In this document: in pieces, positions 8,510 through 18,184 of the stretch | How the letters are laid out: each line of letters begins with the position of its first letter | Position numbering within the stretch: the stretch's first letter is position 1 | Made by a program: the position numbers and the translations under genes | The notes under the pieces: model-generated | Told to the model about the DNA's origin: nothing | What the model saw: the letters and a program-made list of their open reading frames with translations, nothing else | Database searches by the model: none | DNA from: Prochlorococcus sp. AG-409-L14 | GTDB lineage: Bacteria; Cyanobacteriota; Cyanobacteriia; PCC-6307; Cyanobiaceae | NCBI GenBank assembly: GCA_003215545.1 | Contig: QCKF01000011.1 | Location: 1-42,720, forward strand | Length of the DNA: 42,720 nucleotides | Direction: 5' to 3'

Positions 8510-9578
8510 GCTTTTTAAGAAGTTCAACCACTCTTAAATGTGCATCTCTAACTGCCAACAATTTCATACCATCTTGCATTTGAATAAGTGGATCAAGATC
8601 TTGATTATGCTTATACAGTCTATTACATAATAAATCTCTAATGGTCTTCTTCAAAGCAACACCATTTGATTCATTCTGATGAACAATAACCCCAGCCCCA
8701 TACGAAGCTGCAAGCGCAGCATTTGCTTCTTGATGACAATCAGTTGCAAATGGATATGGCACAAATATTGCAGGAGTTCCACAAATAGAAAGTTCAGTTA
8801 TTGCCCCTGCCCCAGCTCTGCTTATTACCAAATCTGCATGTTGAAATAAACCAGGTATCTCATCACTAAATTGCTTTTCTACAAAATACTTGTGAACCAA
8901 TTTATCTGGAGACTCATCATTTTGTCCTGTCAAATGCACAACCCTACAACCGTCTTCCAAAAGTTCAGGCAATACAGTACGTACCATTCTATTAAGCCCT
9001 AGAGCTCCTTGACTTCCTCCCATCACAACCAATAAAGGTCCCTCGCCTGGCGGAACCCAATCAGGCAATAAATTAGATTCAAGGAAGGAAGCTCTAACAG
9101 GAGTACCTGTAATAATTAACTTTTTACTTGGCAATGCATAGCCATTAGAGAGAGGCAGACCTAAGGCTATTCGGTCACAAAATCTTCCCAAATAACGAGT
9201 GACTTTTCCTGGAATAACATTAGATTCATGGATAATTACAGGAACGCCACATAACTTAGCAGCAAGAATTGCTGGTGCCGAAATATATCCTCCTGTTGTA
9301 AAAACAAGCTTGACATCTTCTTGCCTTAAAAGCTCCCTGACCTTTAGCGTAGAAAAAAGTAAAGATATTAATTGCTTTAATCTTCTAATTCCAGCAGAAT
9401 GTAGTCCACCTACTTTGACCTTCATCATCTTATAACGCCTAGGCACAAGCTTGGCTTCAAGCCTGTCAGGCACACCCAACCATCTAACATCCCAATTATT
9501 TGGCAATGCCTCTGCGACTGCAAGAGCAGGAAAAAGATGACCTCCAGTACCACTTGCGGCAATCAAAATTGTTGGCAT
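8499..9578 (-). CDS. murG: UDP-GlcNAc:lipid I N-acetylglucosaminyltransferase MurG
   Basis: 359 residues, GT28 family. It adds GlcNAc to lipid I to give lipid II on the inner face of the membrane, the last intracellular step of peptidoglycan synthesis. The N-terminal [19 protein letters not shown] is the GxGGH lipid I-binding loop. The C-terminal half carries [11 protein letters not shown] and [26 protein letters not shown] with the UDP-GlcNAc contacts. It starts 47 bases from the divergent gene at 9626, so both promoters must share that space. Confidence 0.96.
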   Translation of the reverse strand: MPTILIAASGTGGHLFPALAVAEALPNNWDVRWLGVPDRLEAKLVPRRYKMMKVKVGGLHSAGIRRLKQLISLLFSTLKVRELLRQEDVKLVFTTGGYISAPAILAAKLCGVPVIIHESNVIPGKVTRYLGRFCDRIALGLPLSNGYALPSKKLIITGTPVRASFLESNLLPDWVPPGEGPLLVVMGGSQGALGLNRMVRTVLPELLEDGCRVVHLTGQNDESPDKLVHKYFVEKQFSDEIPGLFQHADLVISRAGAGAITELSICGTPAIFVPYPFATDCHQEANAALAASYGAGVIVHQNESNGVALKKTIRDLLCNRLYKHNQDLDPLIQMQDGMKLLAVRDAHLRVVELLKKLIE

Positions 9579-9625
9579 ATAGAAAACGATTTCCTGTTCA
9601 AAACAACTTGACTTGGAAAATTCTC

Positions 9626-10381
9626 ATGAGAACTACCAATAAATATCTATTCAAAGTTGTTATAGCTTCCATAATTGGTTTTACAAGTTTAAGTAACATA
9701 AAAGTGCTTGCCGATGGAATAGAAATACAATCTTTAAGTAATCAAATAGAAGAAAGTTTAAATAGTTCGAAGAATCCTCAATTCAACTTCCTCGATTCAA
9801 AAGTAAAAAACCAAGCCTTATATGCCAATCATAAAAATTTTCTTAGTATCTTCCCAAATGCAAAATGGAGCATCTATCCATCCCAAGAACTAAAGGATGG
9901 GCGGCGAATGCTGATAGTCTCTATCAATGGAACCAAACAAACTAAATCCCATAATTACACCTTAGTAGCAAGGCAAAAATTAGCGATAGATATAACTAAG
10001 GGGAAAATAGGAAGCAATGAACTAATGAGTGAATACTCAATTTTTACTAGCGGAGCAAAAGCATTGCCAGTGCGATTAAATATTCCTGACGTAGTTCTTA
10101 CAGGCTCTCGCTATGATGTAGATATAGTATTAGAAAAGCCTCTTGGAAATTCAGTTATAGCAGGTGGATTGATCAACATCAATAATGATAATGTTTTAAA
10201 TTCCAGTTTTCCCAAAATAGACCTACAGCCCATGGGAGGTGGCGGGATATTTAAATCTGTACAAGCGCCTTTAAAGCCAGGGTCACAAAGGTGGGCTGCC
10301 CTATTGGCTCATCCTGACGGCCTAGTGGCCATAACAAAGTTAGTACGAATAGTAAATAACAAAAGCGAGATGGGATTATGA
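9626..10381 (+). CDS. Secreted or periplasmic protein of unknown function
   Basis: 251 residues from the ATG at 9626. I do not recognise the family. The N terminus (two Arg, Lys, then VVIASIIGFTSLSNIKVLA before DGIE) reads as a Sec signal peptide cleaved near residue 30. The mature part is hydrophilic with beta-type alternation, no cysteines, and the phrases PVRLNIPDVVLTGSRYDVDIVLEKPLG and QRWAALLAHPDGLVAITKLVRI near the end, which suggest an all-beta extracytoplasmic domain. The frame stays open upstream to 9500, but that part lies in the murG coding region on the other strand and is rejected. Neighbours give no clear clue. Confidence 0.75.
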   Translation: MRTTNKYLFKVVIASIIGFTSLSNIKVLADGIEIQSLSNQIEESLNSSKNPQFNFLDSKVKNQALYANHKNFLSIFPNAKWSIYPSQELKDGRRMLIVSINGTKQTKSHNYTLVARQKLAIDITKGKIGSNELMSEYSIFTSGAKALPVRLNIPDVVLTGSRYDVDIVLEKPLGNSVIAGGLININNDNVLNSSFPKIDLQPMGGGGIFKSVQAPLKPGSQRWAALLAHPDGLVAITKLVRIVNNKSEMGL

Positions 10382-10426
10382 ATTAAGCATGCCTGAGATA
10401 TAACCTCAGACAATAATCTCTTCAAG

Positions 10427-10476
10427 AAATTCATCCCTAAAGGTAAATATATCTTTATACCTTTAAGGATGAATTT
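10427..10476. terminator. Long inverted repeat between the secreted-protein gene and pgk
   Basis: Two 19-base arms (10427-10445 and 10458-10476) pair with one mismatch around a 12-base loop. The mismatch is C.A on the plus strand and G.U on the minus strand, so the stem is slightly better in pgk mRNA, whose stop codon is 24 bases away. No clean T-run follows on either strand. It could end transcripts from both convergent genes or protect their 3' ends. Confidence 0.6.
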
Positions 10477-10499
10477 AGAAGTTTAGCTTTAATGGTTTT

Positions 10500-11708
10500 T
10501 CAAATCTCCTCATCTAATGCAGCAACACCAGGCAAAACCTTACCTTCTAAAAGCTCTAAACTTGCACCGCCACCAGTGGAAATATGAGACATTTTTTCTG
10601 CTAAACCAGCTTTCTCTACAGCCGCAACAGAATCCCCACCACCAATAATCGTACAAGTCCCATTATCACTTAAATCAGCCAATGTAGAAGCTATCGAGTT
10701 GGTTCCATTCGCAAATTTGTCAAACTCAAAAACACCCATAGGACCATTCCAAATAATTGTTTGACAATCGGCCAAAGCATCTTGAAAAGTGCTTACTGAA
10801 ACTGGGCCTATATCTAATCCCATCCAGCCTTCAGGAATTGACTCTATTGAAGCAACCTGAGTATTTGCATCAGCAGAAAAGTTGTCAGCAAGGACAACAT
10901 CTGAAGGCAAAAGTAATTGGACACCCTTTTCTTTTGCCTTTAATTCTAAAGATTTTGCCAACTCAAGTTTATCTTCTTCCACCAAACTTTTACCTACAGA
11001 AAGTCCTCTAGCCTTATAGAAAGTAAAAATCATTCCACCACCTATCAATACTTTGTCGCACTTATCTAGTAAAGATTCTAGAACACCAATCTTACTGCTA
11101 ACTTTTGATCCGCCAACAATTGCAGCCAAAGGCCGATTTGGATTATCAACGGCACCCTGTAAATACTTAAGCTCTTTCTCCATTAAATATCCAGCAACAC
11201 TAGGGCTTAAAAATCTTGTTACTCCTTCAGTAGAAGCATGTGCACGATGAGCGGCCCCAAAAGCATCGTTTACATAAACTTCTGCTAAACCGGCAAGCTG
11301 CTCAGCAAAACCTGCATCATTCTTTTCTTCTTCTGCAAAAAATCGGACATTCTCTAGAAGCAGAACATCTCCATCATTTAAAGCTTTTACTTTTGTCTGA
11401 GCATCTAAACCAATGCAACTATCAGTTTTAAAAACATTTTGTCCAATTAATTCGCCAAGCCGAGTAGCTACTGGCGTCAAACGCATTGAATCATTAACCT
11501 GCCCCTTCGGTCGACCAAAATGAGCTGAAAGAATAATCCTTGCACCCTTAGAGACTAAATCCTTAATGGTTGGGAGAGCTGCACGAATACGCGTGTCATC
11601 AGTAATAGCGCCTTGGTCATCCAAAGGGACATTGAAATCCACTCGAACCAACACACGCTTACCACGTAGGTCCTCTGCGCCGAGACTAGACAGGGAACGC
11701 TTCGCCAT
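10500..11708 (-). CDS. pgk: Phosphoglycerate kinase
   Basis: 402 residues, full length. It interconverts 1,3-bisphosphoglycerate and 3-phosphoglycerate with ADP/ATP, acting in the Calvin cycle and glycolysis. Motifs: VRVDFNVPL with the substrate Arg and Asp near the N terminus, SAHFGRPKG, the hinge region, and the nucleotide-side [14 protein letters not shown] and [19 protein letters not shown] close to the C terminus. It is monocistronic, with a 465-base gap behind its start and a long hairpin after its end. Confidence 0.97.
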   Translation of the reverse strand: MAKRSLSSLGAEDLRGKRVLVRVDFNVPLDDQGAITDDTRIRAALPTIKDLVSKGARIILSAHFGRPKGQVNDSMRLTPVATRLGELIGQNVFKTDSCIGLDAQTKVKALNDGDVLLLENVRFFAEEEKNDAGFAEQLAGLAEVYVNDAFGAAHRAHASTEGVTRFLSPSVAGYLMEKELKYLQGAVDNPNRPLAAIVGGSKVSSKIGVLESLLDKCDKVLIGGGMIFTFYKARGLSVGKSLVEEDKLELAKSLELKAKEKGVQLLLPSDVVLADNFSADANTQVASIESIPEGWMGLDIGPVSVSTFQDALADCQTIIWNGPMGVFEFDKFANGTNSIASTLADLSDNGTCTIIGGGDSVAAVEKAGLAEKMSHISTGGGASLELLEGKVLPGVAALDEEI

Positions 11709-11757
11709 GGATTGCCTTGAAATATGAAAACGCCGTGAGACTAACCCTTGACTGGCA

Positions 11758-11861
11758 ATTTTTACTCGTTTTGCAAAAAGTAGATTTATCTAATCTGGCC
11801 TGAAAACACTGAAAACGTAGTAATATCAATGGCTTTGACACTTGGAACGATTTTTACTCGT
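11758..11861 (+). repeat. Pair of 12-bp direct repeats in promoter-like context
   Basis: ATTTTTACTCGT occurs at 11758-11769 and again at 11850-11861, 92 bases apart. Upstream of the copies lie TTGACT (11748-11753) and TTGACA (11835-11840), the second a perfect -35 hexamer. No matching -10 box is obvious. The copies may be operator sites or duplicated promoter parts. Confidence 0.45.
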
Positions 11862-11964
11862 ATGAACCAAATTCAATAGGTCTTAAATATATTTTGGGGA
11901 AAAGCAAACTCGTGCACACTCCTAGATCAACCTTGATCTTCTCACCAAAAGAGGAAAGAAGCCT

Positions 11965-12078
11965 GTGAAAAAGTTCGTCCTTATAATCAAGCAAGTAAAA
12001 CTTGAGCTTGCTGATCAAAAATCCAGAAGAAGATCTTTTGGGAAAGTTTCAAAACACCATTTTGTATGTCTCATTTAA
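11965..12078 (+). CDS. Possible small protein, 37 residues
   Basis: A GTG at 11965 opens 37 codons ending at TAA 12076-12078. GAGGAAAG lies nine or so bases upstream, a better Shine-Dalgarno sequence than most genes here have. The product would begin MKKFVLIIKQ and is basic, with an RRRS stretch. I do not recognise it. Short ORFs arise by chance in a gap this long, so the ribosome-binding site is the only real support; conservation in related strains is unknown. Confidence 0.25.
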   Translation: MKKFVLIIKQVKLELADQKSRRRSFGKVSKHHFVCLI

Positions 12079-12173
12079 CTGATAAGTTATTTACAGATCT
12101 ATTATTTACCTCAGAGAAAGAAAAACTTAATTTGATAATTAAATTCAGCACCTAATCCAGTACTTATCTTTCT

Positions 12174-13040
12174 GTGAAAACTCCTACAATTCAGTGGTAT
12201 CCAGGCCACATAGCAAAGGCAGAAAACCAACTCAGTAAAAACCTAAAAAAAGTTGATCTTGTTATAGAAGTCCGAGATGCTCGAATTCCTATAGCAACAT
12301 CACATCCTCATCTGCAAAAATGGATTCAGGGTAAAAATCATCTCTTAGTTTTAAATCGACGAGATATGATTCCTCAAGAAGCCCTTTTATTGTGGGATGA
12401 ATGGTTCAGGAAGCAAGGGTATATTCCATGCTGGTGTGATGCTAAAAAAGGTACTGGTGTCAAACAACTACACAAGGCAGCAATTGATGCAGGGGAAAAG
12501 CTTAATAAGCGAAGAAGATCTAGGGGCATGCTTAAAAGACCAGTTAGAGCTTTAACTCTAGGCTTCCCAAATGTTGGTAAATCTGCACTAATCAATCGAT
12601 TATTGCGCAAAAAAGTTGTTGATAGTTCCCGCCGCGCAGGCGTCACACGCTCCCTACGTTGGGTTCGCATGGGCGAAGAGCTTGACCTCCTTGATGCACC
12701 AGGTGTTTTACCCCCGCGAATAGATGATCAAGAAGCTGCCATTCATCTTGCAATTTGCGATGATATCGGGCAAGCCTCATACGAAGTCGAATCAATTGCC
12801 TTGGCCTTTTTAATAAGACTAAAAAAATTAAAAAACATCTCTGCTGCAGGAGTCTCAATAGAACTTTTGGAAAAAAGGTATGGTTATCAATTGAATGAAA
12901 ATGAATCAGAGGTATACAACTGGCTGAACTTAGCTGCTTCTAGGCATACCTCATCTGATACGGGAAGAATGGCTCAACGACTGCTAGATGACTTTAGAAA
13001 ATCATCTTTAGGTTCAATTGCACTGGAACTCCCAAACTAA
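12174..13040 (+). CDS. rbgA: Ribosome biogenesis GTPase RbgA/YlqF
   Basis: 288 residues with the circularly permuted GTPase order of the YlqF/RbgA group: G4 NRRD at 61-64 comes before G1 GFPNVGKSA at 130-138, and G3 DAPG is at 174-177. The N terminus IQWYPGHIAKAE is the family signature. RbgA is needed for late 50S assembly, including L16 incorporation. Start is GTG 12174. The stop codon shares one base with the ATG of rluD, so the two are translationally coupled. Confidence 0.93.
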   Translation: MKTPTIQWYPGHIAKAENQLSKNLKKVDLVIEVRDARIPIATSHPHLQKWIQGKNHLLVLNRRDMIPQEALLLWDEWFRKQGYIPCWCDAKKGTGVKQLHKAAIDAGEKLNKRRRSRGMLKRPVRALTLGFPNVGKSALINRLLRKKVVDSSRRAGVTRSLRWVRMGEELDLLDAPGVLPPRIDDQEAAIHLAICDDIGQASYEVESIALAFLIRLKKLKNISAAGVSIELLEKRYGYQLNENESEVYNWLNLAASRHTSSDTGRMAQRLLDDFRKSSLGSIALELPN

Positions 13041-14014
13041 TGGAAGAGCTGACAAAATCTTTTGGAGAAGGGGAAGGGGAATTATTGAAATTAAATTACC
13101 CTAAGCCCCTCCCCATGCGCCTTGATAGATGGCTTACAAGTCAACGCAAAGAACAAAGTCGAGCACGAATCCAAAAATTCATAGACGCAGGTTATGTACG
13201 TGTAAATGGAATTACAGGTAAAGCAAAAACACCTTTAAGAAAAGGAGATGAAATTCTCCTATGGATTCCCCCACCAGAACCCCTTACATATTTAAAGCCT
13301 CAAGCAATACCAATAGAAATAATTTTCGAAGACAATCATCTGATTGTTCTTAATAAGCAAGCAGGCCTAACTGTTCATCCAGCTCCAGGAAATAAAGATG
13401 GAACTTTAGTAAATGCAGTTTTACACCATTGTCCTAATTTGCCAGGAATTAGTGGGAAGCTAAGACCGGGAATTGTTCATAGGCTTGATAAAGATACTAC
13501 TGGATGTATTGTAATTGCAAAAAGTCAGGAAGCACTTGTAAAATTACAAGTCCAAATACAAAAACGTATTGCATCAAGACATTATTTAGGGATCATACAT
13601 GGTGTTCCTAAAGAACAACAAGGTACAATAATTGGTCCTATTGGTCGCCATCCAATAGATAGAAAAAAATATGCTGTAGTCAATGAGGAATCTGGAAGAT
13701 ATGCCTGTACACACTGGTATTTAAAAGAAAGACTTAGGAATTACTCGCTATTAAGCTTTAAACTAGATACAGGTCGTACGCATCAAATAAGAGTACATTG
13801 TGCTCACATAGGTCACCCTATTATTGGAGACCCGACATATAGTCGCTGCAGAAAACTACCAATAAGTCTCCCAGGTCAACTTTTGCATGCTGAAAAATTA
13901 GAGTTTAATCATCCAATAACAAATGATCGAATGATATTTGTAGCTCCTTTACCAAAGTCATTTGACAATCTTTTGGCAATACTAAGAAAGAGAGTGAATC
14001 AAAATCTAAGATAG
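13040..14014 (+). CDS. rluD: 23S rRNA pseudouridine synthase RluD
   Basis: 324 residues. An S4 RNA-binding domain (about 25-80; RLDRWLTSQ to VRVNG) precedes the RluA-type catalytic domain. The catalytic Asp150 sits in HRLDKDTTG at 147-155, and the later conserved segment LDTGRTHQIRVH is intact. It modifies uridines of 23S rRNA helix 69 in E. coli and aids 50S assembly, in keeping with RbgA directly upstream (one-base overlap). Its 3' end overlaps the ABC protein gene by nine bases, tail to tail. Confidence 0.93.
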   Translation: MEELTKSFGEGEGELLKLNYPKPLPMRLDRWLTSQRKEQSRARIQKFIDAGYVRVNGITGKAKTPLRKGDEILLWIPPPEPLTYLKPQAIPIEIIFEDNHLIVLNKQAGLTVHPAPGNKDGTLVNAVLHHCPNLPGISGKLRPGIVHRLDKDTTGCIVIAKSQEALVKLQVQIQKRIASRHYLGIIHGVPKEQQGTIIGPIGRHPIDRKKYAVVNEESGRYACTHWYLKERLRNYSLLSFKLDTGRTHQIRVHCAHIGHPIIGDPTYSRCRKLPISLPGQLLHAEKLEFNHPITNDRMIFVAPLPKSFDNLLAILRKRVNQNLR

Positions 14015-15610
14015 CTCCATCCTAGGATTAGACTTTACTAATTGTTTTGTTAGGTCATTTTGTGGAGACTCAAATAGATTATTCCCTGAACCTTCTTCAA
14101 TAATATGGCCATGATTTATAACCATTACTCTATTGCAAAATCCACTTGCAATAGAAAGATCATGCGTAACAAACAATATTGCCAATCCTATTTGTGCTTG
14201 CAAAGCCCTTAATAAGTTCAAAATCTCTGCCTGAATCTCTGCATCAAGCATGCACAAGCTTTCATCACATATTAATACTTTTGGATCCATTGCAAGGGCT
14301 CTTGCGATAGCGACCCTTTGTTGCTGACCTCCAGAAAGTTCATGAGGGAAACGATTTTCAAAATCGCCTGCAGGATTTAATCCAACTTGTGCAAGAAGTG
14401 AACGCATCTTTTCCCGAGCTTCATATCTTGTCGCCATTTTATGGATAAGCAAAGGATCAGATATTGCTTCACCAATAACCATTTTAGGATTCAAGCAAGC
14501 CAATGGATCCTGAAAAACCATTTGCAAATTGCTACGTGCCAGCTTTAAAGCTTTACCCCTAAGACTAAGAATATTTCGACCTTGAAGTAAGACCTCTCCA
14601 CCTCTAACAGGTACTAAACCCATCAAAGCTTTACATAGAGTGCTTTTTCCACAACCAGATGGTCCAACTACTCCGAGGCTTTCACCAAAACGTATACCAA
14701 AACTAACCTCATCTACTGCCTTGATCCAATGATTACGCCATGGTAATGAGCTTCTAGGAATCCAACATCTCAAACGATTTACCTTTAAAACAAAGTCATT
14801 ATTAGATGCAGAACAATTTTTCCCTTCCCTTGTTCTTGCAGATTCAACTAATCTTAAACCCATCGAAGACTGAGGATTTAACAACAATGAACTTGTTGGT
14901 CCATCTTCAACTATTCGACCTTGATAAAGAATCGCTAAACGATTACACCAATGCGAAGCAATAGCTAAATCATGAGTAATTAAAATCAGTGCAGATCCAA
15001 TTTGACTACAAAGCTCGCTTAATTCAGTCATCACCTTATTAGCCACAATCGTATCAAGACTTGTTGTGGGTTCATCTGCAATAACCAAAGAAGGACTTAA
15101 AGCAATAGCTAAAGCAATTGCAACTCTCTGACGCATTCCTCCACTTAACTCATGGGGAAATGCATTGAAACTCTCTATACCAACTCCAACACGTTCCAAC
15201 AAATCTTCTGCTCTTTGTCTTCTCAAGCGAGAGTTTTCTTGAGGGACATGAGCATGAAAAGTATCAATCAGATGGCCACCAACAGTCATTAAAGGATTAA
15301 GCCTTGTCATGGGATCCTGAAAAACAAATCCAACTTTTTCGCCTCTGATTGATCTCAATATTGAGTTAGGCAACTTTCTTGGATCTTTACCAAGCAATAA
15401 AACCTTGCCCTTACACATAGAACCTGAGGGCAACATTTGCAGAATTACTCTCGCAACTGTACTTTTCCCTGAGCCCGAAGATCCAACTAGCGCAAGGGTT
15501 TCGCCAGAATCAATCCTCAAATTGAATCCATTTAAAACCCACTCCGAACCACCTGGGTAACGAACACCCAGCTCTTCAATATCTAAAAGATGCCCTATAG
15601 AACTAGGCAT
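14006..15610 (-). CDS. ABC transporter protein with two fused ATPase domains (Dpp/Opp type)
   Basis: 534 residues from the ATG at 15610; codons further upstream would run into the divergent rel gene. Two complete nucleotide-binding domains lie in one chain. The first has Walker A GSSGSGKST at 43-51, signature LSGGMRQ at 155-161 and Walker B IADEPTTSLD. The second has Walker A GPSGCGKST at 316-324, signature LSGGQQQ at 425-431 and a deviant Walker B/D-loop CDESLCMLD at 448-456. The pattern matches DppD-DppF or YejF fusions that power peptide or related solute uptake or export. No permease or binding protein is nearby, so the substrate is unknown. Confidence 0.88.
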   Translation of the reverse strand: MPSSIGHLLDIEELGVRYPGGSEWVLNGFNLRIDSGETLALVGSSGSGKSTVARVILQMLPSGSMCKGKVLLLGKDPRKLPNSILRSIRGEKVGFVFQDPMTRLNPLMTVGGHLIDTFHAHVPQENSRLRRQRAEDLLERVGVGIESFNAFPHELSGGMRQRVAIALAIALSPSLVIADEPTTSLDTIVANKVMTELSELCSQIGSALILITHDLAIASHWCNRLAILYQGRIVEDGPTSSLLLNPQSSMGLRLVESARTREGKNCSASNNDFVLKVNRLRCWIPRSSLPWRNHWIKAVDEVSFGIRFGESLGVVGPSGCGKSTLCKALMGLVPVRGGEVLLQGRNILSLRGKALKLARSNLQMVFQDPLACLNPKMVIGEAISDPLLIHKMATRYEAREKMRSLLAQVGLNPAGDFENRFPHELSGGQQQRVAIARALAMDPKVLICDESLCMLDAEIQAEILNLLRALQAQIGLAILFVTHDLSIASGFCNRVMVINHGHIIEEGSGNNLFESPQNDLTKQLVKSNPRMELS

Positions 15611-15665
15611 AGTTTGTAGCAAGGGTTCTTGAGTCTGAATAGCATGGGATGACCTACTGGGTCGG

Positions 15666-17996
15666 ATGCTTAACGCCACCTCCGCACCTAACGCAAAACA
15701 GGTCGGCTCGGCCTGTGATAAGGCGCTGTCTGATGAACCCCAGCTTAGAGCTCATGCAATCAATCATATTGATGATTATGAAATCTCTCTACCAAAATGG
15801 CTGGCAGAGATTCTTAAACACAACCCTCCAGGAATAGGTCAAAGCTGTCCTACCGACCAAGAAGCCTTACTTGCTTCTGCATTTGACTTGGCTTTTCAGC
15901 TTCACGATGGGCAATACAGAGCGAGTGGTGAGCCTTACATTGTCCATCCTGTAGCTGTAGCAGACTTATTAAGAGAGATTGGTGCAAGTTCAAGTGTCAT
16001 CGCAGCGGGCTTCCTACATGACGTAGTAGAAGATACAAATGCAACTTTGGATCAATTAGAAGGTTTCTTCGGGAGTGAAGTAAGAGGTTTAGTAGAAGGC
16101 GTAACCAAATTAGGCAGTATTCACTTCACCAATCGTACAGAGGCTCAAGCTGAAAACTTACGCAAAATGTTCCTTGCCATGGCAAGTGATATTCGCGTTG
16201 TACTTGTCAAACTCGCCGACCGAGTGCATAACATGCGTACCTTAAATTCTCTTCAATCTGATAAACAACAACGAATTGCTAGGGAAACTCGTGAGATATA
16301 TGCACCATTAGCTAATCGTCTAGGAATTGGTCGGTTCAAATGGGAACTTGAAGATCTTGCATTCAAACTACTTGAACCTGAAGCCTTTCGAAACATACAA
16401 CAACAAGTAGCTACCAAGCGGAGCGAAAGAGAGAATCGATTAGCTACGACAGTCGAGTTACTAAACAATAGATTAATCTCCGCGAATCTTGATGACTGCG
16501 AAGTTACAGGAAGACCTAAGCATCTCTATGGAATATGGACAAAAATGCAACGACAAGAAAAAGCCTTTCATGAAATTTTTGATGTAGCTGCTCTGCGCAT
16601 AATTACACCAAGTGTCGAGAGCTGTTATCGAGCATTAGCAGTTGTTCATGATACCTTCAGGCCAATTCCAGGACGTTTTAAAGATTATATTGGCCTCCCT
16701 AAGCCAAACGGCTACCAATCACTGCATACAGCTGTAATTGGTCGCCATAGACCAATAGAAGTACAAATTCGTACTCCTGAAATGCATCGTGTAGCAGAAT
16801 TTGGAATAGCTGCACATTGGAAATACAAAGAAGGAGGTTCACCAGCTGCAGGAGACACAGAAAGATTCAACTGGCTCAGGCAACTTGTTGAATGGCAACA
16901 AGAAGGTGGTAATGATGATCATAATGACTACTTAGCCTCAATAAAAGAGGATCTGTTTGATGAGGAGGTCTTTGTATTTACGCCAAAGGGTGATGTGGTT
17001 GGGCTTCGTAAAGGATCAACAGCTGTAGATTTTGCTTATCGAATACATTCAGAAGTTGGCAATCATTGCCATGGAACACGCATCAATGATCGCCTATGTG
17101 CTTTATCAACGCGCCTAGGAAACGGGGATTTTGTAGAGATACTTACTAACAAAACTGCTCATCCAAGTCTTGACTGGCTAAATTTTGTGGCGACACCAAC
17201 GGCAAGAAACAGAATTCGCCAATGGTACAAGAGAAGTCATCGCGATGAAACAATAGAACGTGGTAAGGCGATGCTGGAAAAAGAATTAGGACGAAATGGC
17301 TTTGAAGCACTACTAAATAGCGATGCCGTAAAGAAAGTGGCGCAACGTTGTAACTTACTATCAAAAGAAGATTTACTTGCTTCACTTGGATTTGGGGCTA
17401 TTACACTTAACCAAGTGCTTAATCGCTTAAGAGAAGAAGTACGTCTCCAAAATATCGATCCTCAAAAAGTACTTAGCAATTCAGATGTAGCAGAACAAAT
17501 TTCAGTCAAATCTGAATCCAATCTATCCCAAAAAGCAACGAAAGATGGTCACCCAATTGTTGGAGTTGAAGGACTCGACTACAGATTTGGTGGATGTTGC
17601 AGTCCACTTCCAGGGGAGGCAATTTTAGGAACAGTTGCCTTAGGAAATCACGGTATAACCATTCACCGACAAGATTGTGAAAATGTAGCAGCAATTCCGA
17701 CCGAAAGGAGACTGCCAGTTCATTGGAATACCATGGTCGAAACAACTCATGCAAAATTCCCTGTTCAACTCCGCATTGAAGTTATTGACAGAGTTGGAAT
17801 TCTCAAAGATATTCTTATGAGGCTCTCGGACAGCGGAATCAATGTTAGCGATGCTCGAGTGAAAACAGCCTATGGAAAACCAGCTTGTATAGATCTTAAA
17901 GTTGAATTAAATAGTTCAGCAAAATTAAATGTAACTATGAATCAAATTCGATCAATGGCAGATGTACTTGATATAGCACGGACTGGATTAACTTAA
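15666..17996 (+). CDS. spoT: Bifunctional (p)ppGpp synthetase/hydrolase (Rel/SpoT)
   Basis: 776 residues, full-length long RSH. The hydrolase domain has HD at 118-119 and ED at 122-123 in LHDVVEDT. The synthetase domain has GRFKDYIGLPKPNGYQSLHT from residue 336; its RFKD form is the RxKD type of bifunctional enzymes, not the acidic type of monofunctional RelA. TGS begins near 435 (VFVFTPKGDVV) and a C-terminal ACT domain covers about 700-776. It sets the alarmone level during amino-acid or light/dark stress. It is divergent from the ABC gene with only 55 bases between starts. Confidence 0.96.
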   Translation: MLNATSAPNAKQVGSACDKALSDEPQLRAHAINHIDDYEISLPKWLAEILKHNPPGIGQSCPTDQEALLASAFDLAFQLHDGQYRASGEPYIVHPVAVADLLREIGASSSVIAAGFLHDVVEDTNATLDQLEGFFGSEVRGLVEGVTKLGSIHFTNRTEAQAENLRKMFLAMASDIRVVLVKLADRVHNMRTLNSLQSDKQQRIARETREIYAPLANRLGIGRFKWELEDLAFKLLEPEAFRNIQQQVATKRSERENRLATTVELLNNRLISANLDDCEVTGRPKHLYGIWTKMQRQEKAFHEIFDVAALRIITPSVESCYRALAVVHDTFRPIPGRFKDYIGLPKPNGYQSLHTAVIGRHRPIEVQIRTPEMHRVAEFGIAAHWKYKEGGSPAAGDTERFNWLRQLVEWQQEGGNDDHNDYLASIKEDLFDEEVFVFTPKGDVVGLRKGSTAVDFAYRIHSEVGNHCHGTRINDRLCALSTRLGNGDFVEILTNKTAHPSLDWLNFVATPTARNRIRQWYKRSHRDETIERGKAMLEKELGRNGFEALLNSDAVKKVAQRCNLLSKEDLLASLGFGAITLNQVLNRLREEVRLQNIDPQKVLSNSDVAEQISVKSESNLSQKATKDGHPIVGVEGLDYRFGGCCSPLPGEAILGTVALGNHGITIHRQDCENVAAIPTERRLPVHWNTMVETTHAKFPVQLRIEVIDRVGILKDILMRLSDSGINVSDARVKTAYGKPACIDLKVELNSSAKLNVTMNQIRSMADVLDIARTGLT

Positions 17997-18184
17997 TAAG
18001 ATCCTAATAGAAGATGAAAGTAACTCTGAATTTCAAGCAATAAAGCAAGTCATGATTATCATTTCAAATTGATTAAGCCCTCGAGGAAGTAGGATTTTTT
18101 TGGCAAAGCCAACAAACTTTTCTCAAGTTAAACTATGGTTTCCCAGGATAAATCCAAGACAATATGACTTGCAATATTTTGTTT

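Larger units (their letters stand above)
11709..12173. other. Long intergenic region between pgk and rbgA
   Basis: 465 bases between divergent genes. It contains an exact 12-base direct repeat (ATTTTTACTCGT at 11758-11769 and 11850-11861), each copy preceded by a TTGAC string (11748 and 11835). There is also a small palindrome GATCAA-CC-TTGATC at 11925-11938 and a 37-codon ORF with a good ribosome-binding site (11965-12078). No tRNA or recognised RNA gene is visible. The pgk and rbgA promoters must lie here. Confidence 0.6.

Noticed and set aside
9500-9625. Extension of the secreted-protein gene upstream to 9500
   Set aside because: Those codons overlap the N-terminal coding part of murG on the other strand and would bury the signal peptide; ATG 9626 is better.
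18090-18115. TTGGC-AAA-GCCAA hairpin beside a T-run, considered as terminator for the rel or DUF2062 gene
   Set aside because: The T-run precedes the stem on the plus strand and becomes an A-run after it on the minus strand, so it fits a terminator in neither direction; the stem is only five pairs.
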